Origin: Sinorhizobium fredii | Lineage (GTDB): Bacteria > Pseudomonadota > Alphaproteobacteria > Rhizobiales > Rhizobiaceae | NCBI RefSeq assembly: GCF_002944405.1 | Contig: NZ_CP024307.1 | Span: 1,942,501 to 2,006,500, forward strand | DNA: 64,000 nt | Reading direction: 5' to 3' | Part shown: positions 32,271 to 45,406 of the stretch, piece by piece | How positions within the stretch are numbered: position 1 is the stretch's first letter | Layout: each line of letters begins with the position of its first letter | Program-made: the position numbers and the translations under genes | Notes under the pieces: generated by a model | Databases searched by the model: none | The model's input: only the letters and a program-made list of their open reading frames with translations | Told to the model about the DNA's origin: nothing

Positions 32271-35200
32271 TTAGCTGCACCCGCTTGTAGCACCGCACGT
32301 ATCGCACTTCTCGCACGTGCCGTTCCGCACCATCGTGAAGTTCTGGCACTCGGAGCACATGTTGCCGGTGTAGCCCTGCATGATCGAGCGGGCCCGGCGT
32401 TCGGCTTCGACCTTCTTGGCTTCCGACTTGGCGGAAGCAGCTTCTGCCGCGGCCTTGTCGGAGAAGAGGGCGGTCACTTCCTGCTCGACTTCTTCGGCGA
32501 TCTCCTCGGCAAGCTCTGCGGCGCGCTCCTCATAGTCGCGCTTGAAGGCGACGACTTCCGAGGTGGCTGTTGCCGTTGTCGGCTCGAGCTTGCGGACGGC
32601 ATTGCCGGTGATCGAGGTGACCGTGGCGCCGCCCGAGGCACGGGTCGGGGCGCCGGTCGAGGCACCCCTCGGCTCCGAGCGGTCGCCGGAGCCGCCGACG
32701 ATCGTCGGCTTGTAGCCGCGGGTCCAGCCGGTCGAGACGAGGTTGGTCTTGCCTTCCTGGATGCCCCGGCCGAGCGCCGTGTTGCTGAAGTCGGAAGTGT
32801 CGACGTGCGCCAGGTCGTGGCGGCCGAGATAGGAAACGGCGAGTTCGCGGAACACGTAGTCGAGGATCGACGTGGCGTTCTTGATCGCGTCGTTGCCCTG
32901 GACCATGCCGGCCGGCTCGAACTTGGTGAAGGTGAAGGCCTCCACATATTCCTCGAGCGGCACGCCGTATTGCAGGCCGAGCGAGATGGCGATGGCAAAG
33001 TTGTTCATCATCGCGCGGAAGGCGGCACCTTCCTTGTGCATGTCGATGAAGATCTCGCCGAGGCGGCCGTCGCCGAACTCGCCGGTGCGCAGATACACCT
33101 TGTGGCCGCCGACGATCGCCTTCTGGGTATAGCCCTGGCGGCGGTTCGGCAGTTTTTCGCGGGCGCGGATGACCTTTTCGATGACGCGTTCGACGATCTT
33201 TTCCGTCACGGCGACCGCCTGCGCGGCAGCCGGCGCGTGCAGCAGCTCCTCGATCGCTTCCTCGTCTTCCTCGTCTTCGATCAGCGAGGCGTTCAGCGGC
33301 TGGGACAGCTTCGAGCCGTCGCGGTAGAGCGCGTTGGCCTTCAGCGCCAGCTTCCAGGAGAGCATATAGGCGTTCTTGCAATCCTCGACGGTCGCCTCGT
33401 TCGGCATGTTGATCGTCTTGGAGATCGCACCGGAGATGAAGGGCTGGGCGGCCGCCATCATGCGGATGTGGCTTTCAACCGAAAGATAGCGCTTACCGAT
33501 TTTGCCGCAGGGGTTGGCGCAATCGAAGACCGGCAGGTGCTCGGCCTTGAGGAAGGGCGCGCCCTCGAGCGTCATCGCGCCGCAGACGTGGATGTTGGCG
33601 GATTCGATATCCTTCCTCGAGAAGCCGAGATGCTCGAGGAGATTGAAGTCCATCGAGGCAAGCTGCTCGTCGGTGACCTTCAGCGTGCCCTTGAGGAAAT
33701 CGGCGCCGAGCGTCCACTGGTTGAAGACGAACTTGATGTCGAAAGCCGACTTCAGCGCCCCATTGACGGCATCGACCTTTTCGTCGGTGAAGCCCTTGGC
33801 CTTCAGCGTCGTCGGGTTGATGGCGGGTGCCTGGTTGAGATTGCCGTGGCCAACAGCATAGGCCTCGATCTCGGCGATCTGGCTTTCCGAATAGCCGAGC
33901 GTCCTGAGCGCCTCCGGAACGGCACGGTTGATGATCTTGAAATAGCCGCCGCCGGCGAGCTTCTTGAACTTCACCAGCGCGAAATCGGGCTCGATGCCGG
34001 TGGTGTCGCAATCCATGACGAGGCCGATCGTGCCGGTCGGCGCGATAACGGTCGCCTGGGCATTGCGGTAGCCATGCTTTTCGCCGAGTTCAACGGCCTT
34101 GTCCCAGGCGCTCTTGGCGTGGGCGATCAGCTCCTGATCCGGGCAATCGGTGTGGATGAGTGCGACCGGGTTGACCGACAGGCCTTCATAGCCCGTGGTC
34201 TCGCCATGGGCTGCGCGGCGGTGGTTGCGCATGACGCGCAGCATGTTGTCGCGGTTCGGCGCAAAGCCGGGGAAGGGGCCGAGCTTGGCCGAGATTTCCG
34301 CTGAGGTCGCATAGGCGACACCAGTCATGATGGCGGTCAGCGCGCCGGCGATGGCGCGGCCTTCGGCCGAATCATAGGGGATGCCGGAGGACATCAGGAG
34401 GCCGCCGATATTGGCATAGCCGAGGCCGAGCGTCCGGTACTCATAGGAGAGCTCGGCAATTTCGCGCGACGGGAACTGCGCCATCATCACCGAGACTTCG
34501 AGAACGACCGTCCACAGGCGGACGGCATGCTCGTAGTCGGCGATGTTGATCCGCTTGCTGGCGGCATCCTTGAACTGCATCAGGTTGAGCGATGCGAGGT
34601 TGCATGCCGTGTCGTCGAGGAACATGTATTCCGAGCACGGGTTGGAGGCGCGGATCGGGCCGGCCGCCGGGCAGGTGTGCCAGTCGTTCATCGTCGTGTT
34701 GAAGTGCAGGCCCGGATCGGCCGATGCCCAGGCAGCATAGGAGATCGACTCCCAGAGGTCGCGGGCCTTCAGCGTCTTCATCACCCGGCCGTCCTTGCGG
34801 GCTGTCAGCTGCCAATCGTCGTCCGCTTCGACGGCGCGCAGGAAGTCGTCCTTGATCGAAACGGAATTGTTGGAGTTCTGGCCCGAGACCGTCAGATAGG
34901 CTTCCGAATCCCAATCGGTGTCATAGGTCTTAAACTGAATGTCCTTGTAGCCCTGGCGCGCGAACTGGATGACGCGCTTGACATAGTTTTCCGGCACCAG
35001 CGCCTGCTTGGCGGCGCGGATCTCGCGCTTCAGCGCCGGGTTCTGCTTCGGATCGAAGCAGGCGTCATCGCTGCCGTCGCAATTGACGCAGGCCTTCATG
35101 ATCGCCTTCAGGTGCTTGGCGACGATCTTGGAGCCGGTGACGAGGGCTGCGACCTTCTGCTCTTCCTTGACCTTCCAGTTGATATATTCCTCGATATCCG

Positions 35201-36062
35201 GATGGTCGATGTCGACGACCACCATCTTGGCGGCGCGGCGCGTCGTGCCGCCCGACTTGATGGCGCCGGCGGCGCGGTCACCAATCTTCAGGAAGCTCAT
35301 CAGGCCCGACGACTTGCCACCGCCCGATAGCTTCTCGCCCTCGGCGCGCAGATGCGAGAAGTTGGAGCCGGTGCCCGAGCCGTATTTGAAGAGACGCGCC
35401 TCGCGGACCCAGAGGTCCATGATGCCGCCCTCGTTGACGAGGTCGTCGCCGACCGACTGGATGAAGCAGGCATGCGGCTGCGGGTGCTCATAGGCCGACT
35501 TCGATTTCGTCAGCTTGCCGGTGAACGGGTCGACATAGAAATGGCCCTGCCCGGGACCATCGATGCCATAGGCCCAGTGCAGGCCGGTATTGAACCATTG
35601 CGGCGAATTCGGCGCGACGCGCTGGGTGGCGAGCATATAGGCGAGCTCGTCACGGAAGGCGCTGGCGTCTTCTTCGGTTTCGAAATAGCCGCCCTTCCAG
35701 CCCCAATAGGCCCAGGTGCCGGCGAGGCGATCGAAAACCTGCCGGGCATCCGTTTCGGAACCGTATTGCTCGTCCTTCGGCAGCGCCTTCAGCGCCTCGG
35801 TGTCGGGAACCGAGCGCCACAGGAAGGAGGGGACGTCGTTCTCCTCGACGCGCTTCAGCTTGGCCGGCACGCCCGCCTTGCGGAAATATTTCTGCGCGAG
35901 AATATCGGCGGCCACTTGGGAGAATTGCGCCGGCACGTCGATATCGGCGAGACGGAAGACGATCGAGCCGTCCGGATTCTTGATCTCGCTCGTCGCCTTG
36001 CGGAATTCTATCTCGGCATAGGCGGACTGCCCTGCCTTGGTGAAACGACGTTCGATCTTCAT
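32271..36062 (-). CDS. nrdJ: Adenosylcobalamin-dependent (class II) ribonucleotide reductase
   Basis: 1263 residues from ATG 36062, behind AAAGGACGGG; a longer frame to 36206 overlaps the NrdR boxes and is rejected. Reduces ribonucleotides to deoxyribonucleotides using B12 and no oxygen-dependent radical subunit. Seen: [15 protein letters not shown] and [11 protein letters not shown] in the N-terminal half, the active-site [37 protein letters not shown], and a C-terminal Cys-rich zinc-ribbon end (MCSECQNF... CEKCDTCG). In S. meliloti the homologous enzyme explains the need for B12. No cobalamin riboswitch was found upstream, but two NrdR boxes were. Confidence 0.97.
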   Translation of the reverse strand: MKIERRFTKAGQSAYAEIEFRKATSEIKNPDGSIVFRLADIDVPAQFSQVAADILAQKYFRKAGVPAKLKRVEENDVPSFLWRSVPDTEALKALPKDEQYGSETDARQVFDRLAGTWAYWGWKGGYFETEEDASAFRDELAYMLATQRVAPNSPQWFNTGLHWAYGIDGPGQGHFYVDPFTGKLTKSKSAYEHPQPHACFIQSVGDDLVNEGGIMDLWVREARLFKYGSGTGSNFSHLRAEGEKLSGGGKSSGLMSFLKIGDRAAGAIKSGGTTRRAAKMVVVDIDHPDIEEYINWKVKEEQKVAALVTGSKIVAKHLKAIMKACVNCDGSDDACFDPKQNPALKREIRAAKQALVPENYVKRVIQFARQGYKDIQFKTYDTDWDSEAYLTVSGQNSNNSVSIKDDFLRAVEADDDWQLTARKDGRVMKTLKARDLWESISYAAWASADPGLHFNTTMNDWHTCPAAGPIRASNPCSEYMFLDDTACNLASLNLMQFKDAASKRINIADYEHAVRLWTVVLEVSVMMAQFPSREIAELSYEYRTLGLGYANIGGLLMSSGIPYDSAEGRAIAGALTAIMTGVAYATSAEISAKLGPFPGFAPNRDNMLRVMRNHRRAAHGETTGYEGLSVNPVALIHTDCPDQELIAHAKSAWDKAVELGEKHGYRNAQATVIAPTGTIGLVMDCDTTGIEPDFALVKFKKLAGGGYFKIINRAVPEALRTLGYSESQIAEIEAYAVGHGNLNQAPAINPTTLKAKGFTDEKVDAVNGALKSAFDIKFVFNQWTLGADFLKGTLKVTDEQLASMDFNLLEHLGFSRKDIESANIHVCGAMTLEGAPFLKAEHLPVFDCANPCGKIGKRYLSVESHIRMMAAAQPFISGAISKTINMPNEATVEDCKNAYMLSWKLALKANALYRDGSKLSQPLNASLIEDEEDEEAIEELLHAPAAAQAVAVTEKIVERVIEKVIRAREKLPNRRQGYTQKAIVGGHKVYLRTGEFGDGRLGEIFIDMHKEGAAFRAMMNNFAIAISLGLQYGVPLEEYVEAFTFTKFEPAGMVQGNDAIKNATSILDYVFRELAVSYLGRHDLAHVDTSDFSNTALGRGIQEGKTNLVSTGWTRGYKPTIVGGSGDRSEPRGASTGAPTRASGGATVTSITGNAVRKLEPTTATATSEVVAFKRDYEERAAELAEEIAEEVEQEVTALFSDKAAAEAASAKSEAKKVEAERRARSIMQGYTGNMCSECQNFTMVRNGTCEKCDTCGATSGCS

Positions 36063-36171
36063 TGTCCCGTCCTTTGTTGCCATGCGCCTCGGCGCAATTG
36101 TCCGTCCGGCCGCGAGAGGTCCCGCAGCCAGCTTCAGCTTCCGTATCTCTAGAGGAAACCCAAACCCGGGT

Positions 36172-36218
36172 ATCCAGTATCTTGTGGTGAGGCTGGCTGC
36201 AAACACTAAATATAGTAT
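36172..36218 (-). promoter_or_regulatory. Tandem NrdR boxes upstream of nrdJ
   Basis: Box 1 at 36203-36218 (ACACTAAATATAGTAT) matches the NrdR consensus ACACWATATATWGTGT at 14 of 16 positions. Box 2 at 36172-36187 (minus strand CCACAAGATACTGGAT) matches at about 11 of 16. Their centres are 31 bp apart, three helical turns, which is the known arrangement of paired NrdR boxes in ribonucleotide reductase promoters. Confidence 0.75.
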
Positions 36219-36755
36219 TAACAGGTTCTTTACGCCAGACTGAAATTGCTTCGACAGCCCTCAATTCGCGCAAAATTCCACCGCTGCGGCCGCGCGGAAC
36301 CATCCGCCTCGGCCACATGTCAGAACCGACGATTTGGGGGATGAACCGGCCTCTCAACTTCCCGGTTCGCCGCCGTCTCAACGTACAATCCATTAATCGT
36401 GAATCGCCTTTGGGCGTCAAGGGGTGGTTTGTGACGGAATTTTGAGCGCTATATCTTGTGTGGATCGACTGTGGAAAACGGGGACATCAACCAATCCGTT
36501 GAAAATCAGGGACTTCGGGTGGCCGGCTTGCAACAGGCGGCAGCCGCGGACGGAAAATCAGAATTTTCACGGGTAAAAAAACAGGTACCCGGCGTTCCGC
36601 AGCGCTACTAGCGATTGCGCAGCGTGGCGGAATGTGAAGCGCACGCCTGGTGATTCGGCTCACTACATGGTGTGGCCGCGTATTGGCATCCGAAGTCCGG
36701 TACGACCCCTTGAATGCGGCACTGCGGGCGCGACACCGGCACTCTTGCGGGCGCG
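36219..36755. other. Intergenic region upstream of nrdJ
   Basis: About 540 bp between the NrdR boxes of nrdJ and the stop of the DUF72 gene (both minus strand). It should hold the core promoter of nrdJ and the end of the DUF72 transcript. Two loosely DnaA-box-like TGTGGA sequences lie near 36460-36475. No gene, repeat or strong hairpin was recognised. Confidence 0.4.
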
Positions 36756-37559
36756 TCAGTCCACCCGCTTCTGCAGTTCCCGCGCCCCATTTGGCGCATT
36801 CACCTTGCCGGAGCTGATGAAGAAGGCAAAGACGTCGCGCGCCGCCTTGTCGGCCTTGCGATCCGGCGCGCTCTTCTCCAGTCCGTCCGGCTCGCCGCCG
36901 GCGGCAAAGGTCTTGAGCCTTTCGGCCCAGAGATCGAGACTCGCCGGGGGATAGCAGGTTTTCACGTCGTCGCTGCCTTTCTGCAGCCGCGCGTAGACGA
37001 AATCCGCGGTGACGTCCGCGATCATCGGATAGTCCTCGTGTTCGGCGAGAACCGCCGCCGTCTTGTATTTGTGCAGAAGCTCGACGAACTCCGGCACCTG
37101 AAAAGTGGGGTGGCGGACTTCCACAACGTGGCGGAGCTTCAGGCCGTCCTGCTTTTCCGGGAGCAGCTTCAGAAAGCCCTCGAAGTCATCCGGATCGAAC
37201 TTCTTGGTCGGCGCGAACTGCCACAGTATGGGGCCGAGCCGGTCGCCGAGCTCCGTCAAACCCTGCGTCAGGAACCGCTCCATCGATTCGCCGGCCTCCG
37301 CCAACACCTTGCGATTCGTCACGAAGCGGCTGGCCTTTAGCGAGAAGATGAAACCGTCCGGAACCTCCGATGCCCATTTGGCGAAGGTCTCCGGCTTCTG
37401 CGAGCTGTAATAGGTGCCGTTGACCTCGATTGTCCGCAGCTCCTTGCCGGCGAATTCGAGCTGCCGCTTCTTCGGAAGACCGGCCGGAAAGAAGCTCGTC
37501 TCCCAGGGTTCGAAATTCCAGCCACCGATGCCGACGCGGATCTTCCCGGTTTCTGCCAT
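36756..37559 (-). CDS. DUF72-family protein
   Basis: 267 residues. The start chosen is ATG 37559, which has AGGAGG five bases upstream; ATG 37562 directly before it lies too close. Seen: the DUF72 (PF01904) TIM-barrel pattern with VGIGGWNFEPW at the start, VNGTYYSSQKPETFAKW, FSLKASRFVTN, and VVEVRHPTF. The family (E. coli YecE) is widespread but its reaction is unknown; a link to nucleic acid or phosphate chemistry has only been proposed from structure. Between uvrA and nrdJ on the same strand. Confidence 0.9.
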   Translation of the reverse strand: MAETGKIRVGIGGWNFEPWETSFFPAGLPKKRQLEFAGKELRTIEVNGTYYSSQKPETFAKWASEVPDGFIFSLKASRFVTNRKVLAEAGESMERFLTQGLTELGDRLGPILWQFAPTKKFDPDDFEGFLKLLPEKQDGLKLRHVVEVRHPTFQVPEFVELLHKYKTAAVLAEHEDYPMIADVTADFVYARLQKGSDDVKTCYPPASLDLWAERLKTFAAGGEPDGLEKSAPDRKADKAARDVFAFFISSGKVNAPNGARELQKRVD

Positions 37560-37696
37560 CATCTCCTCCTCGATACCCAGAACACTCGTGCTGCTCATCG
37601 CATTCGCCGGTCCGTTCTGGACCGATCATCCGACACATAAGCGCTGGCGGATGCGAAGATCATCCGCCACCCGTTTCTCCGCGCAAGCGTCGTTGA

Positions 37697-40618
37697 TCAC
37701 TCGGCCGCTACGACCTTCCTCACCGGCCGGCGTTCCAGAAGCTCCTTCAGGAACTGGCCGGTATAGGAGCGTGGTTCCTTCACCACGTCTTCCGGCGTTC
37801 CCTTAGCGATGACCTCGCCGCCGCCGTCGCCGCCCTCCGGGCCGAAATCGATCACCCAATCGGCGGTCTTGATGACCTCGAGATTGTGCTCGATCACGAC
37901 AACCGAATTGCCCTGGTTGACGAGTTCATGCAGAACTTCAAGAAGCTTGGCGACATCATGGAAATGCAAGCCTGTCGTCGGCTCGTCAAGGATGTAGAGC
38001 GTGCGCCCGGTCGAGCGCTTCGACAGTTCCTTGGCAAGCTTGACGCGCTGCGCTTCGCCGCCCGACAGCGTGTTCGCCTGCTGGCCGATCTTGATATAGC
38101 CGAGCCCTACCTGGTTGAGCGTCACCAGCTTGTCACGCACGGCCGGAACGGCCGCGAAGAATTCGACGCCTTCTTCCACCGTCATGTCGAGCACGTCGGC
38201 GATCGACTTGCTCTTGAAATGCACGTCGAGCGTTTCGCGGTTGTAGCGCTTGCCGTGGCAGACGTCGCAGGTGACGTAGACATCCGGCAGGAAGTGCATC
38301 TCGATCTTGATGACGCCGTCGCCCTGGCAGGCCTCGCAGCGTCCGCCCTTGACGTTGAAGGAGAAGCGGCCGGGCTGATAGCCGCGCGCCTTTGCCTCCG
38401 GCAGGCCGGCGAACCAGTCGCGAATCGGCGTGAAGGCGCCCGTATAGGTCGCCGGGTTCGAGCGCGGTGTCCGGCCGATCGGCGATTGGTCGATGTCGAT
38501 CACCTTGTCGATATGCTCGAAGCCATCGATCCGGTCGTGATCGGCGGGGTTTTCGCGCGCCCCCATGACCCGGCGGGCGGCCGCCTTGTAGAGCGTCTCG
38601 ATCAGGAAGGTCGACTTGCCGCCCCCCGAAACGCCGGTGACGGCTGTGAAGACGCCGAGCGGGATCGACGCGGTCACATTCTTCAGATTGTTCGCCCGTG
38701 CCCCTACAACCGTGATTTCCCTCTTCTTTTTCGGCTTCCGCCGTTCGCTGGGAACCGCGACGCAGAGTTCGCCGGAGAGATATTTGCCGGTCAGCGACTT
38801 CGGGTTGGCCATGATATCGGCGGGCGCACCTTCGGCGACGATCTCGCCGCCGTGAATGCCGGCGGCCGGGCCGATGTCGACCACATGATCCGCCGTCAGG
38901 ATCGCGTCCTCGTCATGCTCGACGACGATGACCGTGTTGCCGATGTCGCGCAGATGCCGCAGCGTCTCGAGCAGACGGGCATTGTCGCGCTGGTGAAGGC
39001 CGATCGACGGCTCGTCGAGCACGTAGAGCACTCCGGTCAGCCCGGAGCCGATCTGTGAGGCCAGCCGAATACGCTGGCTCTCGCCGCCCGAAAGCGTGCC
39101 GGAATTGCGCGAGAGACTGAGGTATTCAAGGCCGACATCGTTCAGGAAGCGCAGCCGCTCGCGAATCTCCTTGAGGATGCGCACGGCAATTTCGTTCTGC
39201 TTGGTGCTGAGCCGCTCGGGAAGCGTTTCGAACCAGTCGCGGGCAGCGCGGATCGACATCTCGGTGAGTTCGCCGATATGCAGCCTGTCGATCTTGACCG
39301 CCAGCGCCTCCGGTTTCAACCGGTAGCCGGCGCAAGCGGGGCAGGGTGCCGCCGACATGAAGCGCTCGATCTCCTCGCGCGCCCAGGCGCTGTCGGTCTC
39401 CTTCCAGCGCCGCTCGAGATTGGGCACGATACCTTCGAATGTCTTCGTCGTATTGTAGGAGCGGGCGCCGTCCTGGTAGTGGAAGGTGATCTTCTCGTCC
39501 GTGCCGTGCAGGATCGCCCGCTGCGCTTCCTCGGAGAGCTCGCTCCAGCGACTGCCGAGTTTGAAGTCGAAGACCTTGCCGAGCGCCTCGAGCGTCTGGT
39601 TGTAATAGGGCGATGTCGATTTCGCCCAGGGCGCGATGGCGCCGTCCCGCAAGGTCCGGTTCGGCTCGGGAACGATCAGCGCCTCGTCGATCTTCTGCTG
39701 GCTGCCGAGACCGTCGCAGGTCGTGCAGGCGCCGAACGGATTGTTGAAGGAGAAAAGCCGCGGCTCGATTTCCGGAATGGTGAAGCCGGAGACCGGGCAG
39801 GCGAACTTTTCCGAGAACAGCACGCGCTCATGCGTCTCGTTGAGCGACTTGTTGGCAGAACCGCCGGCGGCCGTCTCTTCCGGCGGCAGCGGCCTGTCGG
39901 CGAATTCGGCGATCGCCAGCCCGTCTGCGAGCGTCAGGCAGGTTTCGAGGCTGTCGGCCAGTCGGGTGCCGAGGTCGGGACGCACGACGACGCGGTCGAC
40001 GACGACGTCAATGTCATGCTTGTATTTCTTGTCGAGCGCCGGCACGTCGGCGATCTCGTAGAATTGGCCGTCGACCTTGACGCGCTGAAAGCCCTTCTTC
40101 ATCAGCTCGGCGAGTTCCCTCTTGTACTCGCCCTTGCGGCCGCGCACGAGCGGGGCAAGGATATAGAGCCGCGTGCCTTCGCCGAATTCCAATACGCGAT
40201 CGACCATCTGGCTGACCGTCTGGCTCTCGATCGGCAGGCCCGTCGCCGGCGAGTAGGGCACGCCGACGCGTGCGAAGAGCAGGCGCAGATAGTCATAGAT
40301 CTCGGTGACCGTGCCGACCGTCGAACGCGGATTGCGCGAAGTCGTCTTCTGTTCGATCGAGATTGCCGGCGACAGCCCGTCGATCTGGTCGACATCCGGC
40401 TTCTGCATCATCTCCAGGAACTGCCGGGCATAGGCCGACAGGCTCTCGACATAGCGGCGCTGGCCCTCGGCATAAATCGTATCGAAGGCGAGCGAGGATT
40501 TTCCGGAGCCCGAAAGGCCGGTCATCACGATCAGCTTGTTGCGCGGCAGGTCAAGGTCGATGCCCTTGAGGTTATGCTCGCGCGCGCCGCGAATGGAGAG
40601 GGTCTTGAGTTCGCTCAT
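37697..40618 (-). CDS. uvrA: Excinuclease ABC subunit A
   Basis: 973 residues from ATG 40618, the standard N-terminus ([20 protein letters not shown]). Damage-sensing ATPase of nucleotide excision repair. Seen: two ABC modules, Walker [20 protein letters not shown] and [15 protein letters not shown], signature motifs [12 protein letters not shown] and [12 protein letters not shown], and zinc-binding CPVSGF...CxxC and CEACQGDG...[10 protein letters not shown] modules. A LexA box lies about 130 bp upstream on its side of the divergent uvrA-ssb region, so it should be SOS-inducible. Confidence 0.98.
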   Translation of the reverse strand: MSELKTLSIRGAREHNLKGIDLDLPRNKLIVMTGLSGSGKSSLAFDTIYAEGQRRYVESLSAYARQFLEMMQKPDVDQIDGLSPAISIEQKTTSRNPRSTVGTVTEIYDYLRLLFARVGVPYSPATGLPIESQTVSQMVDRVLEFGEGTRLYILAPLVRGRKGEYKRELAELMKKGFQRVKVDGQFYEIADVPALDKKYKHDIDVVVDRVVVRPDLGTRLADSLETCLTLADGLAIAEFADRPLPPEETAAGGSANKSLNETHERVLFSEKFACPVSGFTIPEIEPRLFSFNNPFGACTTCDGLGSQQKIDEALIVPEPNRTLRDGAIAPWAKSTSPYYNQTLEALGKVFDFKLGSRWSELSEEAQRAILHGTDEKITFHYQDGARSYNTTKTFEGIVPNLERRWKETDSAWAREEIERFMSAAPCPACAGYRLKPEALAVKIDRLHIGELTEMSIRAARDWFETLPERLSTKQNEIAVRILKEIRERLRFLNDVGLEYLSLSRNSGTLSGGESQRIRLASQIGSGLTGVLYVLDEPSIGLHQRDNARLLETLRHLRDIGNTVIVVEHDEDAILTADHVVDIGPAAGIHGGEIVAEGAPADIMANPKSLTGKYLSGELCVAVPSERRKPKKKREITVVGARANNLKNVTASIPLGVFTAVTGVSGGGKSTFLIETLYKAAARRVMGARENPADHDRIDGFEHIDKVIDIDQSPIGRTPRSNPATYTGAFTPIRDWFAGLPEAKARGYQPGRFSFNVKGGRCEACQGDGVIKIEMHFLPDVYVTCDVCHGKRYNRETLDVHFKSKSIADVLDMTVEEGVEFFAAVPAVRDKLVTLNQVGLGYIKIGQQANTLSGGEAQRVKLAKELSKRSTGRTLYILDEPTTGLHFHDVAKLLEVLHELVNQGNSVVVIEHNLEVIKTADWVIDFGPEGGDGGGEVIAKGTPEDVVKEPRSYTGQFLKELLERRPVRKVVAAE

Positions 40619-40744
40619 CGGAAGCCAGTTTTGCATGTCGGTTGAAAGCCTCCTATGTAATGACGACAACGCCCATGTCGAGGCGCAATCGGCAAAGAGG
40701 CGGCTCAATTGCGATTCGGTTGACAAGATAATAAGGCAATATTA

Positions 40745-40759
40745 GAACAAAAAAAGAAC
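40745..40759 (-). promoter_or_regulatory. LexA (SOS) box, alphaproteobacterial type
   Basis: On the minus strand the sequence reads GTTCTTTTTTTGTTC, an exact GTTC-N7-GTTC direct repeat, the LexA target of alphaproteobacteria. It lies between uvrA and the divergent ssb, about 127 bp from the uvrA start and 143 bp from the ssb start, so it may control either or both. Confidence 0.88.
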
Positions 40760-40901
40760 AAACATAAGCCGCGGCCTGCCAAATGAGCTGTGGATTGTGT
40801 AGGATGCGGGGCGTATCGGCGGCGGCTCACCGCTAAGATGCGCCCTCTTGAGACATTTGAAAGCCGGGCCGGCGGTTCGGTGAAAACACGGGAAAAGCGA
40901 T

Positions 40902-41423
40902 ATGGCTGGTAGCGTCAACAAGGTGATCTTGATCGGAAATGTCGGGGCCGACCCGGAAATCCGGCGCACGCAGGACGGCCGGCCGATCGCCAATCTCCGG
41001 ATCGCCACGTCGGAGACCTGGCGCGACCGCAACAGCGGGGAACGGCGCGAAAAGACGGAGTGGCACAATGTGGTCGTCTTCAACGAAGGCCTGTGCAAGG
41101 TCGTCGAGCAATATGTGAAGAAGGGCGCCAAGCTCTATATCGAAGGCCAGCTGCAGACCCGCAAATGGCAGGACCAGAACGGCAATGACCGTTACACCAC
41201 CGAGGTCGTGCTGCAGGGCTTCAACTCGACGCTGACGATGCTCGACGGCCGCGGCGAAGGCGGCGGCGCCAGAAGTGGCGGCAGCGACTACGGCGGCGGC
41301 GGCGGCGGTTACGAGGATTACGACCAGCCGCGGCAATCTCCGGGCGGCGGCCGCTCCGGCGGCCAACCAAACCAGGGCGGCGGCAATTTCTCCCGCGATC
41401 TCGACGACGACATTCCGTTCTGA
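40902..41423 (+). CDS. ssb: Single-stranded DNA-binding protein
   Basis: 173 residues. Protects single-stranded DNA in replication and repair and recruits partners. Seen: the OB-fold in residues 1-115 ([20 protein letters not shown], then [11 protein letters not shown]), a flexible Gly/Arg/Gln-rich tail, and the conserved acidic tip DLDDDIPF that binds partner proteins. Divergent from uvrA with a LexA box between. Followed by a RIME-type repeat and the convergent marC-like gene. Confidence 0.98.
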   Translation: MAGSVNKVILIGNVGADPEIRRTQDGRPIANLRIATSETWRDRNSGERREKTEWHNVVVFNEGLCKVVEQYVKKGAKLYIEGQLQTRKWQDQNGNDRYTTEVVLQGFNSTLTMLDGRGEGGGARSGGSDYGGGGGGYEDYDQPRQSPGGGRSGGQPNQGGGNFSRDLDDDIPF

Positions 41424-41463
41424 TCGGTCAGCGTCAATCGCTCGGAACATATTCGGCCCGCCT

Positions 41464-41567
41464 CTACAGTGCCGCGCGTCTTTTCAGACGCGCAAAGGTC
41501 GCTGTAGCACTTTGAATTGCTGCATGTCTTTGTCCTGAAATCGAAGTCGATTTAAGGACACATGCAG
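41464..41567. repeat. RIME-type intergenic mosaic element
   Basis: About 104 bp made of two palindromes. The first has outer arms CTACAG/CTGTAG (41464-41469, 41502-41507) and an inner perfect stem GCGCGTCT-TTTC-AGACGCGC (41474-41493). The second has arms CTGCATG/CATGCAG (41520-41526, 41561-41567) and an inner AAATCG/CGATTT stem. I recognise this as a Rhizobium-specific intergenic mosaic element (RIME1-like), a common rhizobial repeat. It lies between the 3' ends of ssb and the marC-like gene. Confidence 0.85.
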
Positions 41568-41585
41568 TTGCGGGCCGTTGCGTTT

Positions 41586-42233
41586 TCAGCCGAGGCTCTG
41601 AACTGGGATTTGAAAAGCAGAACGCACGCCGTCGACGACGAACTGAACGGCGAGCGCCGCCAGGATCACGCCGAGGAGGCGGGTGAGGATCGCCCGACCG
41701 GTAACCCCGAGGAAACGGTCGATCCGGTCGGCGATCACCAGCGCCAGGAAGAGCGATGCCATCGAGGCGGCGATGACGACGAGGAGTTGGACGCGCTCGA
41801 GGACCGAGGGAAAGGAACTGCCGAGCAGGATCGTTGCCGAAATCGCCCCCGGCCCGGCGATCAGCGGCAGGGCGAGGGGGAAGACGGCGATATTGTGGAT
41901 GTGGTCCTTGGTCACCGCCGTTTCTCCGGTCTTTTCCTTTCTCTCCTGGCGTCGTTCGAAGATCATCTCGAAGGAAATCCAGAAGAGCAGCAGGCCGCCC
42001 GCGATGCGGAAGGCGCCGATCGAGATGCCGAGCAGGCCGAGAATGCCGTCGCCGAAAAGGGCAAAGGCGGCGAGGATGAAAAAGGCGATCAGCGAGCCGC
42101 GGGTCGCGACCTGGAAACGCTCCTGCCGGCTCAGACCGACCGTGAGGCTCAGGAAAATGGGCGCAAGACCCGGCGGGTCGAGTGTTACGAGCAGCGTCGT
42201 CAACGCATTGATCAGCAGATCGACATTGAACAT
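41586..42233 (-). CDS. MarC-family integral membrane protein
   Basis: 215 residues; ATG 42233 has GGAGGGG six bases upstream, so the longer frame to 42329 is rejected. Seen: six hydrophobic helices, the N-terminal LLVTLDPPGLAPIFLSL and the central AGPGAISATI motif that mark the MarC family (PF01914). The family was once thought to confer drug resistance; its real function is unknown. Single gene, convergent with ssb. Confidence 0.9.
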   Translation of the reverse strand: MFNVDLLINALTTLLVTLDPPGLAPIFLSLTVGLSRQERFQVATRGSLIAFFILAAFALFGDGILGLLGISIGAFRIAGGLLLFWISFEMIFERRQERKEKTGETAVTKDHIHNIAVFPLALPLIAGPGAISATILLGSSFPSVLERVQLLVVIAASMASLFLALVIADRIDRFLGVTGRAILTRLLGVILAALAVQFVVDGVRSAFQIPVQSLG

Positions 42234-42475
42234 CCGTTCCCCCTCCGGATCGCTGTCCGGGTCTTTCTCCGGTAGCGGCGCTGCATTCTTAGGCAACCGA
42301 TGCGCGCTTGGGAAGGGCCGGCTAGCCAAGCGTTGCGCGATAGCCTAAACCGGCTTCACGCCAAGGAACGCCGCATCCGTCCGAGACATACGGAGAAGCT
42401 CTTCCGATTTGTGGATTCTTGCCCTAGAAAAGCCCGTTCCGGCGGCAAAAGACTGTTCAAAACCATCGGCCAAAA

Positions 42476-42504
42476 TTGGCGCTTGATGCTGCATTCGGCT
42501 ATAA
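42476..42504 (+). promoter_or_regulatory. Probable gyrA promoter
   Basis: TTGGCG (42476-42481) and CTATAA (42499-42504) are separated by 17 bases, a good vegetative promoter. Transcription would start near 42511, giving a leader of about 30 bases. The rest of the 307-bp gap between the marC-like gene and gyrA (42234-42540) shows nothing else recognised. Confidence 0.65.
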
Positions 42505-42540
42505 GAACTGACTGATTCTGAACAAAGATCGTGATCGACA

Positions 42541-45324
<2,784 letters not shown>

Positions 45325-45341
45325 GCAACTCGCCACACAGG

Positions 45342-45368
45342 AAAAAGCCCGCCTATGGCGGGCTTTTT
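45342..45368. terminator. Terminator between gyrA and the transglycosylase gene
   Basis: AAAAAGCCCGCC and GGCGGGCTTTTT form a 12-bp stem with a TAT loop. It is followed by T bases on the plus strand and is flanked by A bases on the other side, so it can end both gyrA and the convergent gene. Confidence 0.92.
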
Positions 45369-45406
45369 TGTCGGTGAGGCACGGCCGGAATGACAGCGCT
45401 CGCCGG

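Noticed and set aside
27600..32300. Prophage or insertion sequence as carrier of the TIR cassette
   Set aside because: No integrase, transposase, terminal repeats or attachment site were found; the segment is called accessory only from gene content and composition.
36455..36480. DnaA boxes upstream of nrdJ
   Set aside because: The two TGTGGA-containing sequences match the DnaA consensus only partly and lie far from the promoter.
36063..36755. Cobalamin riboswitch upstream of nrdJ
   Set aside because: The region was read for the B12-box core and its flanking stems and none was seen; only NrdR boxes are supported.
39278..40645. A 455-codon open frame antisense to uvrA, and a similar one antisense to nrdJ (32805-34304)
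   Set aside because: Both are shadows of well-supported genes and show no domain or ribosome binding site.
41464..41567. Terminator or sRNA gene after ssb
   Set aside because: The double-palindrome structure and sequence fit a RIME-type repeat, and no promoter or T-run accompanies it.
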